Assembly: GCA_947494535.1 (NCBI GenBank)
Contig: CANLVU010000009.1
Span: 1 to 38,270, forward strand
DNA: 38,270 nt
Direction of reading: 5' to 3'
Source of the DNA: Cytophagaceae bacterium
Lineage (GTDB): Bacteria; Bacteroidota; Bacteroidia; Cytophagales; Spirosomataceae
Within the stretch, counting starts at the first letter, position 1. Each line of letters starts with the position of its first letter. The notes under the pieces were generated by a model that searched no databases, was not told the DNA's origin, and was given only the letters and a program-made list of their open reading frames with translations. Below, in pieces: positions 25,448 to 33,225 of this stretch. The position numbers and the translations under genes are program-made.

Positions 25448-25459
25448 GATTGCCGGTAT

Positions 25460-26830
25460 TTATTTGGCAATATAGGAATAATAGATTTTCAAACGAGCCT
25501 TCATTGCTTGCAAAGGAACAAAACGGGCACTCTCATTATTAATTCCAGAATTCCCTGCCGCATTTGTAGTCAAAGCAGGTGTAATAAGCCAACCTGAGTT
25601 TGCTTGTTTACCTACTAAAAGAGACTGAATAGCGGTTGTCACATTGAATGTGTAGGTTCTTGAAAGTTGATTTATGCCGGCTGTATTAACACCTGTACCA
25701 CCCTCAGACAATAAGTATTTCAAACCATAACTATTTCTAAGTGTACGATTCGTAGCATTTGTCTCTACAATGGATAATTGTCCAACTGTATTTATTAAAT
25801 CGATATTATCAGCAGCCGTCAAAACTAATTCAGCTTTATTTACAGCCACGTTTCGATTACCTTTCAAGTTCATTAAATAAGGGAACTCAATCTTAGTCGA
25901 TAAACCTGTTCCTGCTTGAATATAGGTTAATCCACTTGTTGCGGCAGATGAAACAATATCCCCCGGGTTTTTAAGTGCAGCAAGAGGCCCTGATTTAGTG
26001 GACTTTATTTGATTAAATCGAGCTAAAAATTCAGGATAATAGGCATTTGATAAAGAGAAATAATAATCTATGTGGTATTTTGTCGTATCACCTGGATTAT
26101 GAAAATACAAGGTCATTCGAGAAAAACTTGGATTAAAATTAATGATTGCTCCCGCGGTTGATGCGGTTGATTTAAACAACATTCCAGGGAAATAATCTCT
26201 AAAACCCTTATCACCTGCAGCCACTTTCGCATCTGCATACTTACTTAACAATTCACGTCCAAAGGTGTCCGACATTCTGAATCGGAGTGTATCAAATTTA
26301 GCTGAATCTCCATTCATAGCTTTCGTCCGAATAGGTCGAGGGCTAAACGTATGACGACCTAAAATAGAGGCATCAGACCGAATAGTTGAATTAGCAAAAT
26401 AATTCGTCTTTAAACTCAAACTATCGAGTAAGCGGTACACACTTATCGTCTGAGTTTTAGTTGTATCACCTTGAAATCCACCATAAACAAGTCTCAAATT
26501 CAAAGAATCATAGACTGATGTTGATTTCGCAAATAAGGTGTCAATATTTGCTATTTGGGTAAAAAAGGCGGATTCAGTGACACCTAAAACAGGATGACTA
26601 TAGCTACCTAATAATAAGGTACCAGGCGAACCTGTATAGATCGAATCAATTAATACAGTAGACGATTTAATCGTGATTGTATCCGAATAATTCAAACCCA
26701 CTTCCACACTAAATAAATCGTCGCCGATTTCTTTAGGTATATCACAGGATGCAAGGAATAAGGAAAGAATTCCTACCCATTTAATTGCCGGACATTTCCA
26801 AGTAAGTTTTTTCGAAGAAATCGAGGTCAT
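25460..26830 (-). CDS. DUF4270 family outer-membrane lipoprotein
   Basis: A protein of the Bacteroidota-specific DUF4270 family. From the preferred ATG it is 456 aa. It has a signal ending in the lipobox LFLASC followed by DIPKEIGDDLF, then NYSDTITIKSSTVLIDSIYTGSPGTLLLGSYSHPVLGVTES, the family's characteristic opening. The rest is beta-rich, ending MKARLKIYYSYIAK. It is therefore an exported lipoprotein of unknown function. The ORF-track start is 72 bp upstream, deep inside the previous gene; the ATG chosen here places the signal sequence properly, and it still overlaps the half glycogen synthase by 50 bp. Exact start confidence is moderate. Confidence 0.82.
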   Translation of the reverse strand: MTSISSKKLTWKCPAIKWVGILSLFLASCDIPKEIGDDLFSVEVGLNYSDTITIKSSTVLIDSIYTGSPGTLLLGSYSHPVLGVTESAFFTQIANIDTLFAKSTSVYDSLNLRLVYGGFQGDTTKTQTISVYRLLDSLSLKTNYFANSTIRSDASILGRHTFSPRPIRTKAMNGDSAKFDTLRFRMSDTFGRELLSKYADAKVAAGDKGFRDYFPGMLFKSTASTAGAIINFNPSFSRMTLYFHNPGDTTKYHIDYYFSLSNAYYPEFLARFNQIKSTKSGPLAALKNPGDIVSSAATSGLTYIQAGTGLSTKIEFPYLMNLKGNRNVAVNKAELVLTAADNIDLINTVGQLSIVETNATNRTLRNSYGLKYLLSEGGTGVNTAGINQLSRTYTFNVTTAIQSLLVGKQANSGWLITPALTTNAAGNSGINNESARFVPLQAMKARLKIYYSYIAK

Positions 26831-27590
26831 TATCGGCAATATTTTGAGAAGTTTTATGTTGATATTCATCAATAATCGATTGAATACGGCTATTATCCGC
26901 ATTTACTAAAGAAACTATTTTGTCTGCATACTCCGCACCTATCTTGATAAATGCCTCGTAATTTCCCCCAGCTAAGCTACCTAAATGAGCTTCGTCCAAA
27001 TCTCCAATTTTCACTTTTTCAATCAAATCGTCTGATTCAAACGTGAAATCAAAAGCTGTATTGTGTGGAGAGAAAATAGTTTTCGAATCTTTGTAGATCG
27101 GATGATTCTGGTAATGTGTAGAGATATACAAAGGCACTAAACTTGACATCCAGTCATTGCAATGAATGACATCGGGTGCCCAACCTAACTTCACAACCGT
27201 CTCTAAAGCTCCCTTACAGAAGAAAATAGCCCGTTCGTGATTGTCTGGGTAAAATGCGCCTTCTTTATCAGTTAACACATATTTACGTTGGTAATAATCT
27301 TCGTTATCGATGAAGTATACTTGCAATTTCGCAGCTGGAATACTCGCTACTTTAATGGTCAAAGGCTTTTCTTCCTCTCCCATTGGAATGGTAATACCTG
27401 AAAGACGAACCACTTCGTGCAATCGGTTTTTACGCTCATTGATTGAACCAAATCTAGGCACTAAAATTCTGATTTCCATCCCTCTTTCCTGCATAGCAGT
27501 AGGAAGAGCGCGTACGAAATCAGCAATTTTTGACGTGTTTTGAAAAGGATCTACCTCACTTGAAACGTAAAGAATACGTAATTTGGCCAT
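26781..27590 (-). CDS. Glycogen/starch synthase-like protein, N-terminal lobe only
   Basis: A 269-aa protein matching the N-terminal Rossmann lobe of GT5 glycogen/starch synthases: LRILYVSSEVDPF at the start, DVIHCNDWMSSLVPLYIST near 138-157 and FSPHNTAFDFTFESDDL near 172-188. The C-terminal catalytic lobe present in about 480-aa glycogen synthases is absent. The N-terminal ADP-glucose-binding KTGGLADV is replaced by NTSKIADF (residues 18-25). ADP-glucose-dependent elongation is therefore unlikely. Proteins of this short type are common in Bacteroidota and are usually annotated glycogen synthase. The true role is unknown. It heads an operon with the DUF4270 lipoprotein and the amidase. Confidence 0.82.
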   Translation of the reverse strand: MAKLRILYVSSEVDPFQNTSKIADFVRALPTAMQERGMEIRILVPRFGSINERKNRLHEVVRLSGITIPMGEEEKPLTIKVASIPAAKLQVYFIDNEDYYQRKYVLTDKEGAFYPDNHERAIFFCKGALETVVKLGWAPDVIHCNDWMSSLVPLYISTHYQNHPIYKDSKTIFSPHNTAFDFTFESDDLIEKVKIGDLDEAHLGSLAGGNYEAFIKIGAEYADKIVSLVNADNSRIQSIIDEYQHKTSQNIADNDLDFFEKTYLEMSGN

Positions 27591-27632
27591 TCTAAATTGA
27601 TTACTAGGGGAAAATTACCCCAAAAAACATTA

Positions 27633-27640
27633 CAAAAGTA
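27633..27640 (-). promoter_or_regulatory. Candidate -7 box of the glycogen-synthase-like operon
   Basis: On the minus strand TACTTTTG (TAnnTTTG match) lies 42 nt before the ATG. No TTG is found at a suitable -33 distance. A short GGGG/CCCC inverted repeat (27607-27621) follows in the leader. Confidence 0.45.
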
Positions 27641-27714
27641 CAAAAAAATAATCGGATTATCACCATCATTATACAACGAAAGGTCTTTAATTTGCCTTCT
27701 GATTTAATAGCCAC

Positions 27715-28698
27715 ATGTTAAAAGCCATTTTAAAATACCTTATTTCAAGTTTATTGGCAGCAGGACTCCTTTATTGGGCCATTTCTAAAAGCCAATTGCA
27801 ATGGAATGACATTCTAAGCACTTTTCAACAAGCTGACTATAACTGGGTTGCTGTATCGATTATCATTGCCATTTTATCACACTATTTAAGGGCCCTGCGT
27901 TGGGAACAATTATTAGAAACAATGGCCTATCATCCAGGAACGACCCGAACATTTTCGGCCGTTTTAATCGGCTATTTCGCTAATTTTCTGGTGCCTCGTC
28001 TGGGCGAGGTTTCGCGCTGTGGATCTTTGAAAAAGACAGCTGATATCCCCTTTGAGGAATCTTTTGGGACCGTTATTACCGAAAGAATTGTGGACTTAAT
28101 TAGCCTTCTCGTACTGGTAGGCATTACCTTTCTATTCGAGTGGGAACCTTTGCAAAAGAGTCTCTTCCCCACGATGCAATTGCCCTCTGGAAAGTTAATT
28201 ATCACCGCCTCCATCCTTGGACTGATTGGGTTAGGATTCTTATGGAAATTTAAAGATTTTCTCCAAAATATGGGCGCCGACTCGAAAGTAGGAAGGTTGC
28301 TTCTAGGGTGGGTTACCGGCATAAATAGTATTCGCCACCTAGCTCAACCAGGAAAATTCATTGGATACAGCATCGGGATTTGGCTGTGTTATTATTTGAG
28401 TACGTACACGCTATTTCTCGCCTTCCCCATCAGCGAAAACTTGGGTATGAGTGCAGCATTAACTGTTTTAGTCATGGGAACTTTTGGAATGGCTACTCCT
28501 ACACAAGGAGGGATTGGGGCCTACCACAGTTTAGTAGCCTCCGCGTTTGTGTTCTATTCTTTGAGCTACAAAGACGGATTTATGCTGGCTACCTTTTTCC
28601 ACGGAACTCAAATGATTACCCTTTTGTTATTGGGTGGATTTAGTTTTATTTTAACTTTGTTTTTACCCAAAATCACGTCACGTGTCGAACAGAACTGA
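27715..28698 (+). CDS. Lysylphosphatidylglycerol synthase TM region / UPF0104 (YbhN-like) membrane protein
   Basis: A 327-aa integral membrane protein with about eight hydrophobic helices, beginning LKAILKYLISSLLAAGLLYWAISKSQ. The family pattern is visible in ALRWEQLLE near 62-70, FSAVLIGYFANFLVPRLGEVSRCGSLKK near 80-107, TVITERIVDLISLLVLVG near 118, and ATPTQGGIGAYHSLVASAF near 260-278. This is the flippase-like membrane half of MprF without its aminoacyltransferase domain, so a lipid transport role is the family inference. The next gene, rfaE2, starts 17 bp before its stop. Confidence 0.87.
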   Translation: MLKAILKYLISSLLAAGLLYWAISKSQLQWNDILSTFQQADYNWVAVSIIIAILSHYLRALRWEQLLETMAYHPGTTRTFSAVLIGYFANFLVPRLGEVSRCGSLKKTADIPFEESFGTVITERIVDLISLLVLVGITFLFEWEPLQKSLFPTMQLPSGKLIITASILGLIGLGFLWKFKDFLQNMGADSKVGRLLLGWVTGINSIRHLAQPGKFIGYSIGIWLCYYLSTYTLFLAFPISENLGMSAALTVLVMGTFGMATPTQGGIGAYHSLVASAFVFYSLSYKDGFMLATFFHGTQMITLLLLGGFSFILTLFLPKITSRVEQN

Positions 28699-29167
28699 AC
28701 ATAAAATTATCACCTTAGCTGAAGGAATCGAGATTCGCAAACAGTGGAAAGCGAATGGAGACAAAGTCGTTTTCACGAATGGCTGCTTCGATATTTTGCA
28801 TTTAGGCCACGTCGATTATTTAGAAAAATCCAGTGAATTTGGCACACAAATGATCGTTGCAGTTAACTCGGATGCTTCTGTGCGTACCTTGGAAAAAGGT
28901 GTAGAAAGACCAGTGAACTCCGAATATGCCAGAGCTCGACTGATTGCGGCTTTGGGTTTTGTTTCAATGGTGATTATTTTCGGGGAGCCCACGCCTTTAG
29001 AACTCATCAATTCCCTCAGCCCAGACGTGTTAGTTAAGGGTGACGATTATACCATCGAGACGATTGTGGGGGCCAAAGAAGTCATTGCAGCCGGTGGAGA
29101 AGTAAAAACCATCGCGTTAGTACCCAATTATTCAACTACTCAACTCATTCAAAAACTTAAACAATAA
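28682..29167 (+). CDS. rfaE2: D-glycero-beta-D-manno-heptose 1-phosphate adenylyltransferase
   Basis: A 161-aa nucleotidyltransferase equal to the C-terminal half of HldE. It transfers AMP to heptose-1-phosphate, giving ADP-heptose for the LPS core. The HIGH-type motif is VFTNGCFDILHLGHVDYLEKS (about 29-49). AVNSDASVRTLEKGVERPVNSEYARARLIAALGFV follows, then the PDVLVKGDDYTIETIVGAKEV block and the VPNYSTTQLIQKL end. The start is a GTG inside the previous gene; the next internal Met is too late. The kinase half is not fused here; the PfkB gene at the window start is only a distant resemblance. The zinc peptidase gene starts 4 nt downstream. Confidence 0.93.
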   Translation: MSNRTEHKIITLAEGIEIRKQWKANGDKVVFTNGCFDILHLGHVDYLEKSSEFGTQMIVAVNSDASVRTLEKGVERPVNSEYARARLIAALGFVSMVIIFGEPTPLELINSLSPDVLVKGDDYTIETIVGAKEVIAAGGEVKTIALVPNYSTTQLIQKLKQ

Positions 29168-29171
29168 GACC

Positions 29172-29852
29172 ATGTATTTCATTGCCATCATTTTCGGAGT
29201 CGCAGGTATGCTTATCTCTTGGCGACTAAAATCCAAATTCAAAACCTATTCTCAAACACCGCTACAAAGTAACCTATCCGGCTACGAAATCGCCGAGCAA
29301 ATGCTGGCCGATCACGGTATTACAGACGTTCGAGTTATCTCGGTGGAAGGCCAATTAACGGACCACTACAATCCCGCAGATAAAACCGTTAATTTAAGTA
29401 ATGATGTATTCCACGGCCGCAACGCTGCTGCCGCTGCCGTTTCTGCCCACGAATGTGGACACGCCGTACAACACGCCAGAGCTTACTCCTATTTACAATT
29501 ACGTAGCGCTCTGGTTCCCATGCTTAGTATTTCGAATGGATTTATGCCCATCCTATTAATGATTGGAATGATGGTTTTGTATTCAACAGGAAGCACCACC
29601 TTATTAGCGATTGGCGTTGCCCTTTTCGCTATGGCCACTCTTTTTAGTTTTGTCACTCTTCCTGTCGAATTCGATGCCTCTAACAGAGCCTTGAATTGGA
29701 TCAAAGAAAAAGGAATCGTAACGCCTACCGAATACGAGATGTCTAAAGATGCGCTTTGGTGGGCTGCGATGACGTATGTTGTTGCCGCGCTGGGTATGTT
29801 AGCGCAGTTGCTTTATTATCTTAATTTGTTGGGTGGAAGAAGTCGAGATTAG
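29172..29852 (+). CDS. YugP-like membrane zinc metallopeptidase
   Basis: A 226-aa protein of the neutral zinc metallopeptidase family (PF04298, YugP). An N-terminal membrane segment (FIAIIFGVAGMLISW) is followed by GYEIAEQMLADHGITDVRV, NLSNDVFHGRNAAAAAVSAHECGHAVQHARAY with the zinc motif HECGH, and LPVEFDASNRALNW, whose Glu is the likely third ligand. Three or four further hydrophobic helices lie in the second half. Substrates are unknown. It ends the ybhN-like/rfaE2 operon. Its TAG stop is the first base triplet of the 3'-end repeat described in the findings, and a strong terminator follows. Confidence 0.9.
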   Translation: MYFIAIIFGVAGMLISWRLKSKFKTYSQTPLQSNLSGYEIAEQMLADHGITDVRVISVEGQLTDHYNPADKTVNLSNDVFHGRNAAAAAVSAHECGHAVQHARAYSYLQLRSALVPMLSISNGFMPILLMIGMMVLYSTGSTTLLAIGVALFAMATLFSFVTLPVEFDASNRALNWIKEKGIVTPTEYEMSKDALWWAAMTYVVAALGMLAQLLYYLNLLGGRSRD

Positions 29853-29885
29853 AGATAAGAGAGTATAGAGCAAAGATATGGTAAC
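29850..29885 (+). repeat. 3'-end repeat copy A (starts at the peptidase stop codon)
   Basis: TAGAGATAAGAGAGTATAGAGCAAAGATATGGTAAC. It shares AGAGAGTATAGAGCA and the ATGGT end with copy B and forms an inverted repeat with it across the terminator. Confidence 0.7.
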
Positions 29886-29892
29886 AAAAAAA

Positions 29893-29914
29893 GGGAGCGA
29901 ATGCTCCCTTTTTT
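29893..29914. terminator. Bidirectional terminator between zinc peptidase and APC permease
   Basis: Stem GGGAGC/GCTCCC with loop GAAT, flanked by seven A on the left and six T on the right, so the hairpin can extend and works on both strands. It lies inside the loop of the longer inverted repeat formed by repeat copies A and B. Confidence 0.85.
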
Positions 29915-29943
29915 GTTTAAGTCTGGAGGAAAAGAGTCCGAAG

Positions 29944-29990
29944 TAAAACCATCTATGCTCTATACTCTCTACTCTATAATCTATACTCTA
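29944..29990 (-). repeat. 3'-end repeat copy B (starts at the APC permease stop codon)
   Basis: On the minus strand it starts TAGAGTATAGATTATAGAGT and continues AGAGAGTATAGAGCATAGATGG. The first TAG is the permease stop codon. It shares GATTATAGAGTAGAGAGTATAGA with copy C and AGAGAGTATAGAGCA with copy A. Confidence 0.75.
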
Positions 29991-31706
29991 TTTATTTACG
30001 TTCAATTTTGAACGTCTATAGCTATACCCAAAATAAATCAACACCCCTGCCAAACACCAATACATAAACCGTTCCCAGTTCGTGGAGCCCATTTGGGTCA
30101 TTAAATACAGGTTAACTAATAATCCCAAAACGGGTATAAGTGATAATTTCTTTGTCACGCTGAAGAAGGATATTACCGCCCAAATAACGAAAAACCCAAA
30201 CATGATGAAGTGATCCACTTTCGTTTCGCCTGAATACAAGCCTTCTAACCACTCAACCAGATTTACTCCAGAATAGGACATCAAACCAATGGCTAAGACC
30301 AGCGATAGGCCTACGTAATAACTTGAGTTAATGTAAGGGATTTTGAATTTGGATTTCTTTTGATTTTCTGGATCGAGATCTAATACTAATACACCGCCAC
30401 AGACCAATACAAAGGCGAATAGGGTTCCAATAGAACTTAAATTAATTACCTCTTCCAGGTTTGCAAACAAGGCAGGCACCCCTACTAAAACACCGGTCAT
30501 GATGGTGGAGAAAGAAGGAGTCCGGTATTTGGGGTGAATGCGGGAGAAGGCTTTTGGCAATAAACCATCGCGTGACATCGTCATCCAGATACGGGGTTGA
30601 CCTAATTGATAGACTAAAAGCGCTGATGTTAAAGCGATTACGGCACTGGCTGCTACGATTCCGGCTACTGATGGCAATCCGACATGCATGAACATGAAGG
30701 CCAAAGGATCCTCAATTCCAGCTAATTCCTGAGATGGGACAATTCCCGTTAATACCAAAGTAACCAATACGTAAAGGACGGTACAAATAATGAGGGCATA
30801 CATCATGGCTTTGGGAATATCCCGCTGCGGATTCTTGCATTCCTCTGCCGTGGTGGAAATGGAGTCAAAGCCAATGTAGGCAAAGCAAACGGCGGCTACA
30901 CTCTTTAAAACACCCGAAATTCCATTAGGCGCAAAAGGCGTCCAGTTCTCTACCTGCACATAGAAAGCTCCCACACCTACCACGATCACAATGACTAATA
31001 ATTTCAAGATCACCAGAATGTTGTTCGTGTTTTTTGACTCCCTTATACCAATGTAGACCAAATAGGTTATCGCAACCGTGATCAATAGTGCTGGAATGTT
31101 AGCTACGAAATGCCAGCCAAAAAGAAGGGGAGCAGACTGATAGGCGGTATAGCCTTCACGGAGATTAACAGATAAAGCTTCGAATTTTTGACCATCGGCA
31201 AGTGCGGAGGAGGCTTCGGTGAAGGCTCTTTTGGCAGATAAATAATCCATCGTCACAAACTCCGGCACATGTACACCTAGACCTTCTAGTAAATCTACGA
31301 AGTATTTAGACCACGAAATGGCCACAGCTACGTTAGAAATGGCATATTCTAAGAGCAAATTCCAGCCTAAAATCCAGGCCACAATCTCCCCCAAACTCGT
31401 ATAAGCATAGGTGTATGCACTACCAGAAATAGGTACAGTGGCAGCAAAACGCGCATAGCAGAAGGCGGTAAACATACAGGCCATGGCCGTGAATACAAAC
31501 AACATCGATACGGCAGGGCCACCATTTGCAGAAGCTTGTCCAATGGCAGAAAATATACTTGCCCCGATGATCGCCGCTACACCCATGAAGGTCAAATCGC
31601 GTACACCAAGGTTTCGATCCATCGAATTCCCCTCTAAACTTTCGATTTCTAATTGATCTGAAATTATTTTATCAATGGATTTTTTGCGAAAAAAACTTGA
31701 CCACAT
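29988..31706 (-). CDS. APC-family amino acid permease (cationic amino acid transporter-like)
   Basis: A 572-aa inner-membrane transporter with about 14 hydrophobic segments. The start of the transport core reads RDLTFMGVAAIIGASIFSAIGQASANGGPAVSMLF, the helix-1 GxG region of APC transporters. AFCYARFAATVPISGSAYTYAYTSLGEIVAWILGWNLLLEYAIS and VAAVCFAYIGFDSISTTAEECKNPQRDIPKAM follow and are typical of the cationic amino acid (YfnA/CAT) branch. An inserted periplasmic loop near 150-195 is unusual in length. The substrate is not certain. It is transcribed away from the GT2 gene; the intergenic region has a -7 box for each. Confidence 0.9.
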   Translation of the reverse strand: MWSSFFRKKSIDKIISDQLEIESLEGNSMDRNLGVRDLTFMGVAAIIGASIFSAIGQASANGGPAVSMLFVFTAMACMFTAFCYARFAATVPISGSAYTYAYTSLGEIVAWILGWNLLLEYAISNVAVAISWSKYFVDLLEGLGVHVPEFVTMDYLSAKRAFTEASSALADGQKFEALSVNLREGYTAYQSAPLLFGWHFVANIPALLITVAITYLVYIGIRESKNTNNILVILKLLVIVIVVGVGAFYVQVENWTPFAPNGISGVLKSVAAVCFAYIGFDSISTTAEECKNPQRDIPKAMMYALIICTVLYVLVTLVLTGIVPSQELAGIEDPLAFMFMHVGLPSVAGIVAASAVIALTSALLVYQLGQPRIWMTMSRDGLLPKAFSRIHPKYRTPSFSTIMTGVLVGVPALFANLEEVINLSSIGTLFAFVLVCGGVLVLDLDPENQKKSKFKIPYINSSYYVGLSLVLAIGLMSYSGVNLVEWLEGLYSGETKVDHFIMFGFFVIWAVISFFSVTKKLSLIPVLGLLVNLYLMTQMGSTNWERFMYWCLAGVLIYFGYSYRRSKLNVNK

Positions 31707-31732
31707 ACGGTTTTGGATTGTTAATGAAGGGA

Positions 31733-31740
31733 CAAAAATA
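31733..31740 (-). promoter_or_regulatory. Candidate -7 box of the APC permease
   Basis: On the minus strand TATTTTTG (TAnnTTTG match) lies 26 nt before the ATG. No clear -33 TTG is seen; a perfect 13-nt palindrome TCTTTCTGAAAGA (31743-31755) occupies the region just upstream. Confidence 0.4.
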
Positions 31741-31779
31741 CATCTTTCTGAAAGAAATTCTAATTTGATTGATTTAGAT

Positions 31780-31787
31780 TACCTTTG
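31780..31787 (+). promoter_or_regulatory. -7 box 4 nt before the GT2 gene
   Basis: TACCTTTG (31780-31787) followed by TGAC and the ATG. It is the same octamer as that before the GldA-like gene and implies a leaderless transcript; the -33 element is not clear. Confidence 0.45.
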
Positions 31788-31791
31788 TGAC

Positions 31792-32796
31792 ATGTCTGTC
31801 GCAGTCGTCATATTAAATTTCAATGGTCGGAAATTCTTAGCCGACTTTCTACCGATCGTGTTGGAAAACACACCGGATGCAACGATTTACGTGGCAGATA
31901 ATGGCTCATCTGACGATTCTTTGGCACTTTTAGCCTCCAATTTTCCCGGCGTTTCTGTGTTGTCATGGGCAGAAAACTTAGGCTATGCTGGAGGATATAA
32001 TTTTGCATTAGGCCAAATAAAAGCCGACTATTTTGTTTTAATGAATTCGGATATCGCACCGCGAAAGAATTGGTTACAACCTTTAGTAGCGTATTTCGAA
32101 GCGCATCCTCTGGTCGCCGCAGCACAACCTTTTTTACTGGACTATCACAAACCTGATTATTTTGAATATGCTGGCGCAGCCGGTGGATTTTGGGATTCCT
32201 ATGGATACCCTTTCTGCAGAGGGCGCCTTTTCGATACACTAGAAAAAAATGAAGGCCAATATGCAACCTCCATCGTCAACTGGGCCACAGGTGCTTGTCT
32301 GATGGTTCGCGCTGAAGCTTTTCAAAAGGTAGGCGGTTTAGACCCCTACCTATTTGCCCATATGGAAGAAATCGACTTATGTTGGAGAATGCAAAGGGCC
32401 GGATATGCCATCGCAGCTGTGGCCGAAAGTGAAGTGCTACATGTAGGCGGTGGTACACTGAACAAAGAGAACCCTTTCAAAACCTACTTGAATTTCCGCA
32501 ATAACTTAATTTTACTCCATAAAAACCTAGCGCCATCTCAGCGTTTCTCGACGATTTTCAGTCGAATGATCTTAGATGGAATTGCAGGGCTTAAGTTTTT
32601 AACAGAAGGGAAAATAGGTTCATTTATGGCTATCTTGAAAGCCCACTATGGCTTTTACCACTACCTCTTCTTCGTGAAAGACAAGCAGAATTTATCCCCA
32701 TCATTGCATAAAAACTGGGTATCTAGTTATTCAGGAAATATTCTAACTGACTATTTTCTGAAAGGCAAAAAGAAATTTAATCAGATCAAATTTTAG
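31792..32796 (+). CDS. Family 2 glycosyltransferase (rhamnosyltransferase-like)
   Basis: A 334-aa GT-A-fold transferase. It has SVAVVILNFNGRKFLADFLP at the N-terminus, VADNGSSDDSL near 40, LGYAGGYNFAL near 65, and VLMNSDIAPRKNWL near 84 with the metal-binding acidic motif. INWATGACLMVRAEAF lies near 163, and HMEEIDLCWRMQRAGY near 187 contains the ED-type catalytic region. It probably adds sugars to a surface polysaccharide or LPS; donor and acceptor are unknown. The ORF track begins 117 bp upstream inside the divergent permease; the ATG chosen gives the standard GT2 N-terminus and follows a promoter-like box. It overlaps the convergent PspC gene by 4 bp. Confidence 0.92.
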   Translation: MSVAVVILNFNGRKFLADFLPIVLENTPDATIYVADNGSSDDSLALLASNFPGVSVLSWAENLGYAGGYNFALGQIKADYFVLMNSDIAPRKNWLQPLVAYFEAHPLVAAAQPFLLDYHKPDYFEYAGAAGGFWDSYGYPFCRGRLFDTLEKNEGQYATSIVNWATGACLMVRAEAFQKVGGLDPYLFAHMEEIDLCWRMQRAGYAIAAVAESEVLHVGGGTLNKENPFKTYLNFRNNLILLHKNLAPSQRFSTIFSRMILDGIAGLKFLTEGKIGSFMAILKAHYGFYHYLFFVKDKQNLSPSLHKNWVSSYSGNILTDYFLKGKKKFNQIKF

Positions 32797-33014
32797 ATAT
32801 CCCAGACGCTCGGGTTATTTCTTTGACGTAAATAGCGACGGATATTCATCCAAAAAGCTAAAATCAAATAAATAATAACCGGGGAACCCATCGTGATAAA
32901 CGAAGTGTAAATAAAGTATAATCGAATGCTGCTGGTGGAAATATTTAACTTCTCTCCTAAGCGAGTACAGACGCCAAATGCCTGATTCTCAACAAAAAAT
33001 TTCAGTTTTTCCAT
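32793..33014 (-). CDS. PspC-domain membrane protein
   Basis: A 73-aa small inner-membrane protein equal to a single PspC domain: FFVENQAFGVCTRLGEKLNISTSSIRLYFIYTSF, then one hydrophobic helix MGSPVIIYLILAFWM with a basic end. PspC domains sense or counter membrane stress in the phage-shock response; no pspA or other psp genes are here. Two TAAATTTG boxes lie 20-40 nt upstream on the minus strand. The 3' end overlaps the GT2 gene by 4 bp with no terminator between. Confidence 0.85.
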   Translation of the reverse strand: MEKLKFFVENQAFGVCTRLGEKLNISTSSIRLYFIYTSFITMGSPVIIYLILAFWMNIRRYLRQRNNPSVWDI

Positions 33015-33033
33015 AGGGTGTTAATTGAAAGTT

Positions 33034-33051
33034 CAAATTTAAGCAAATTTA
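33034..33051 (-). promoter_or_regulatory. Tandem -7 boxes of the PspC gene
   Basis: On the minus strand two TAAATTTG octamers (33044-33051 and 33034-33041) occur 10 bp apart, 20-37 nt before the ATG. Either could be the -7 element; the -33 position is not resolved. Confidence 0.4.
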
Positions 33052-33141
33052 ATAGCAAATAACGTTAACTAAAAATAGTTACATAAAATATATGTATTTT
33101 TATATTATATTTTAAATTAATTGGAAATTTATTTAAAAAGT

Positions 33142-33171
33142 CTTGCATGCAATTGTTTTCTTTCTACATTT
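33142..33171 (+). promoter_or_regulatory. Promoter of the cold-shock gene
   Basis: TTG (33142-33144), 19 bases and TACATTTG (33164-33171) form a good Bacteroidota promoter. The transcript would have a leader of about 50 nt rich in U before the ATG at 33226. Confidence 0.65.
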
Positions 33172-33225
33172 GAGAGCTTGAAAGACTTTCGTCTGGATGG
33201 TTTTAATTTTTTTAACATTATTTTT

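Noticed and set aside
27972-28322. 116-aa minus-strand ORF inside the YbhN-like membrane protein
   Set aside because: It lies opposite well-conserved membrane-protein sequence and shows no domain.
31675-31791. N-terminal extension of the GT2 protein in the ORF track
   Set aside because: It runs antisense through the start of the permease gene and over the promoter box; GT2 proteins start at the VVILNFNG strand.
31820-32266. 148-aa minus-strand ORF inside the GT2 gene
   Set aside because: It is antisense to conserved GT2 motifs, of low-complexity composition and without a promoter; the GT2 reading is clearly the real one.
33124-33225. N-terminal extension of the cold-shock protein
   Set aside because: It would place coding sequence across the promoter; the MQTGKVKFF start is standard for Csp proteins.
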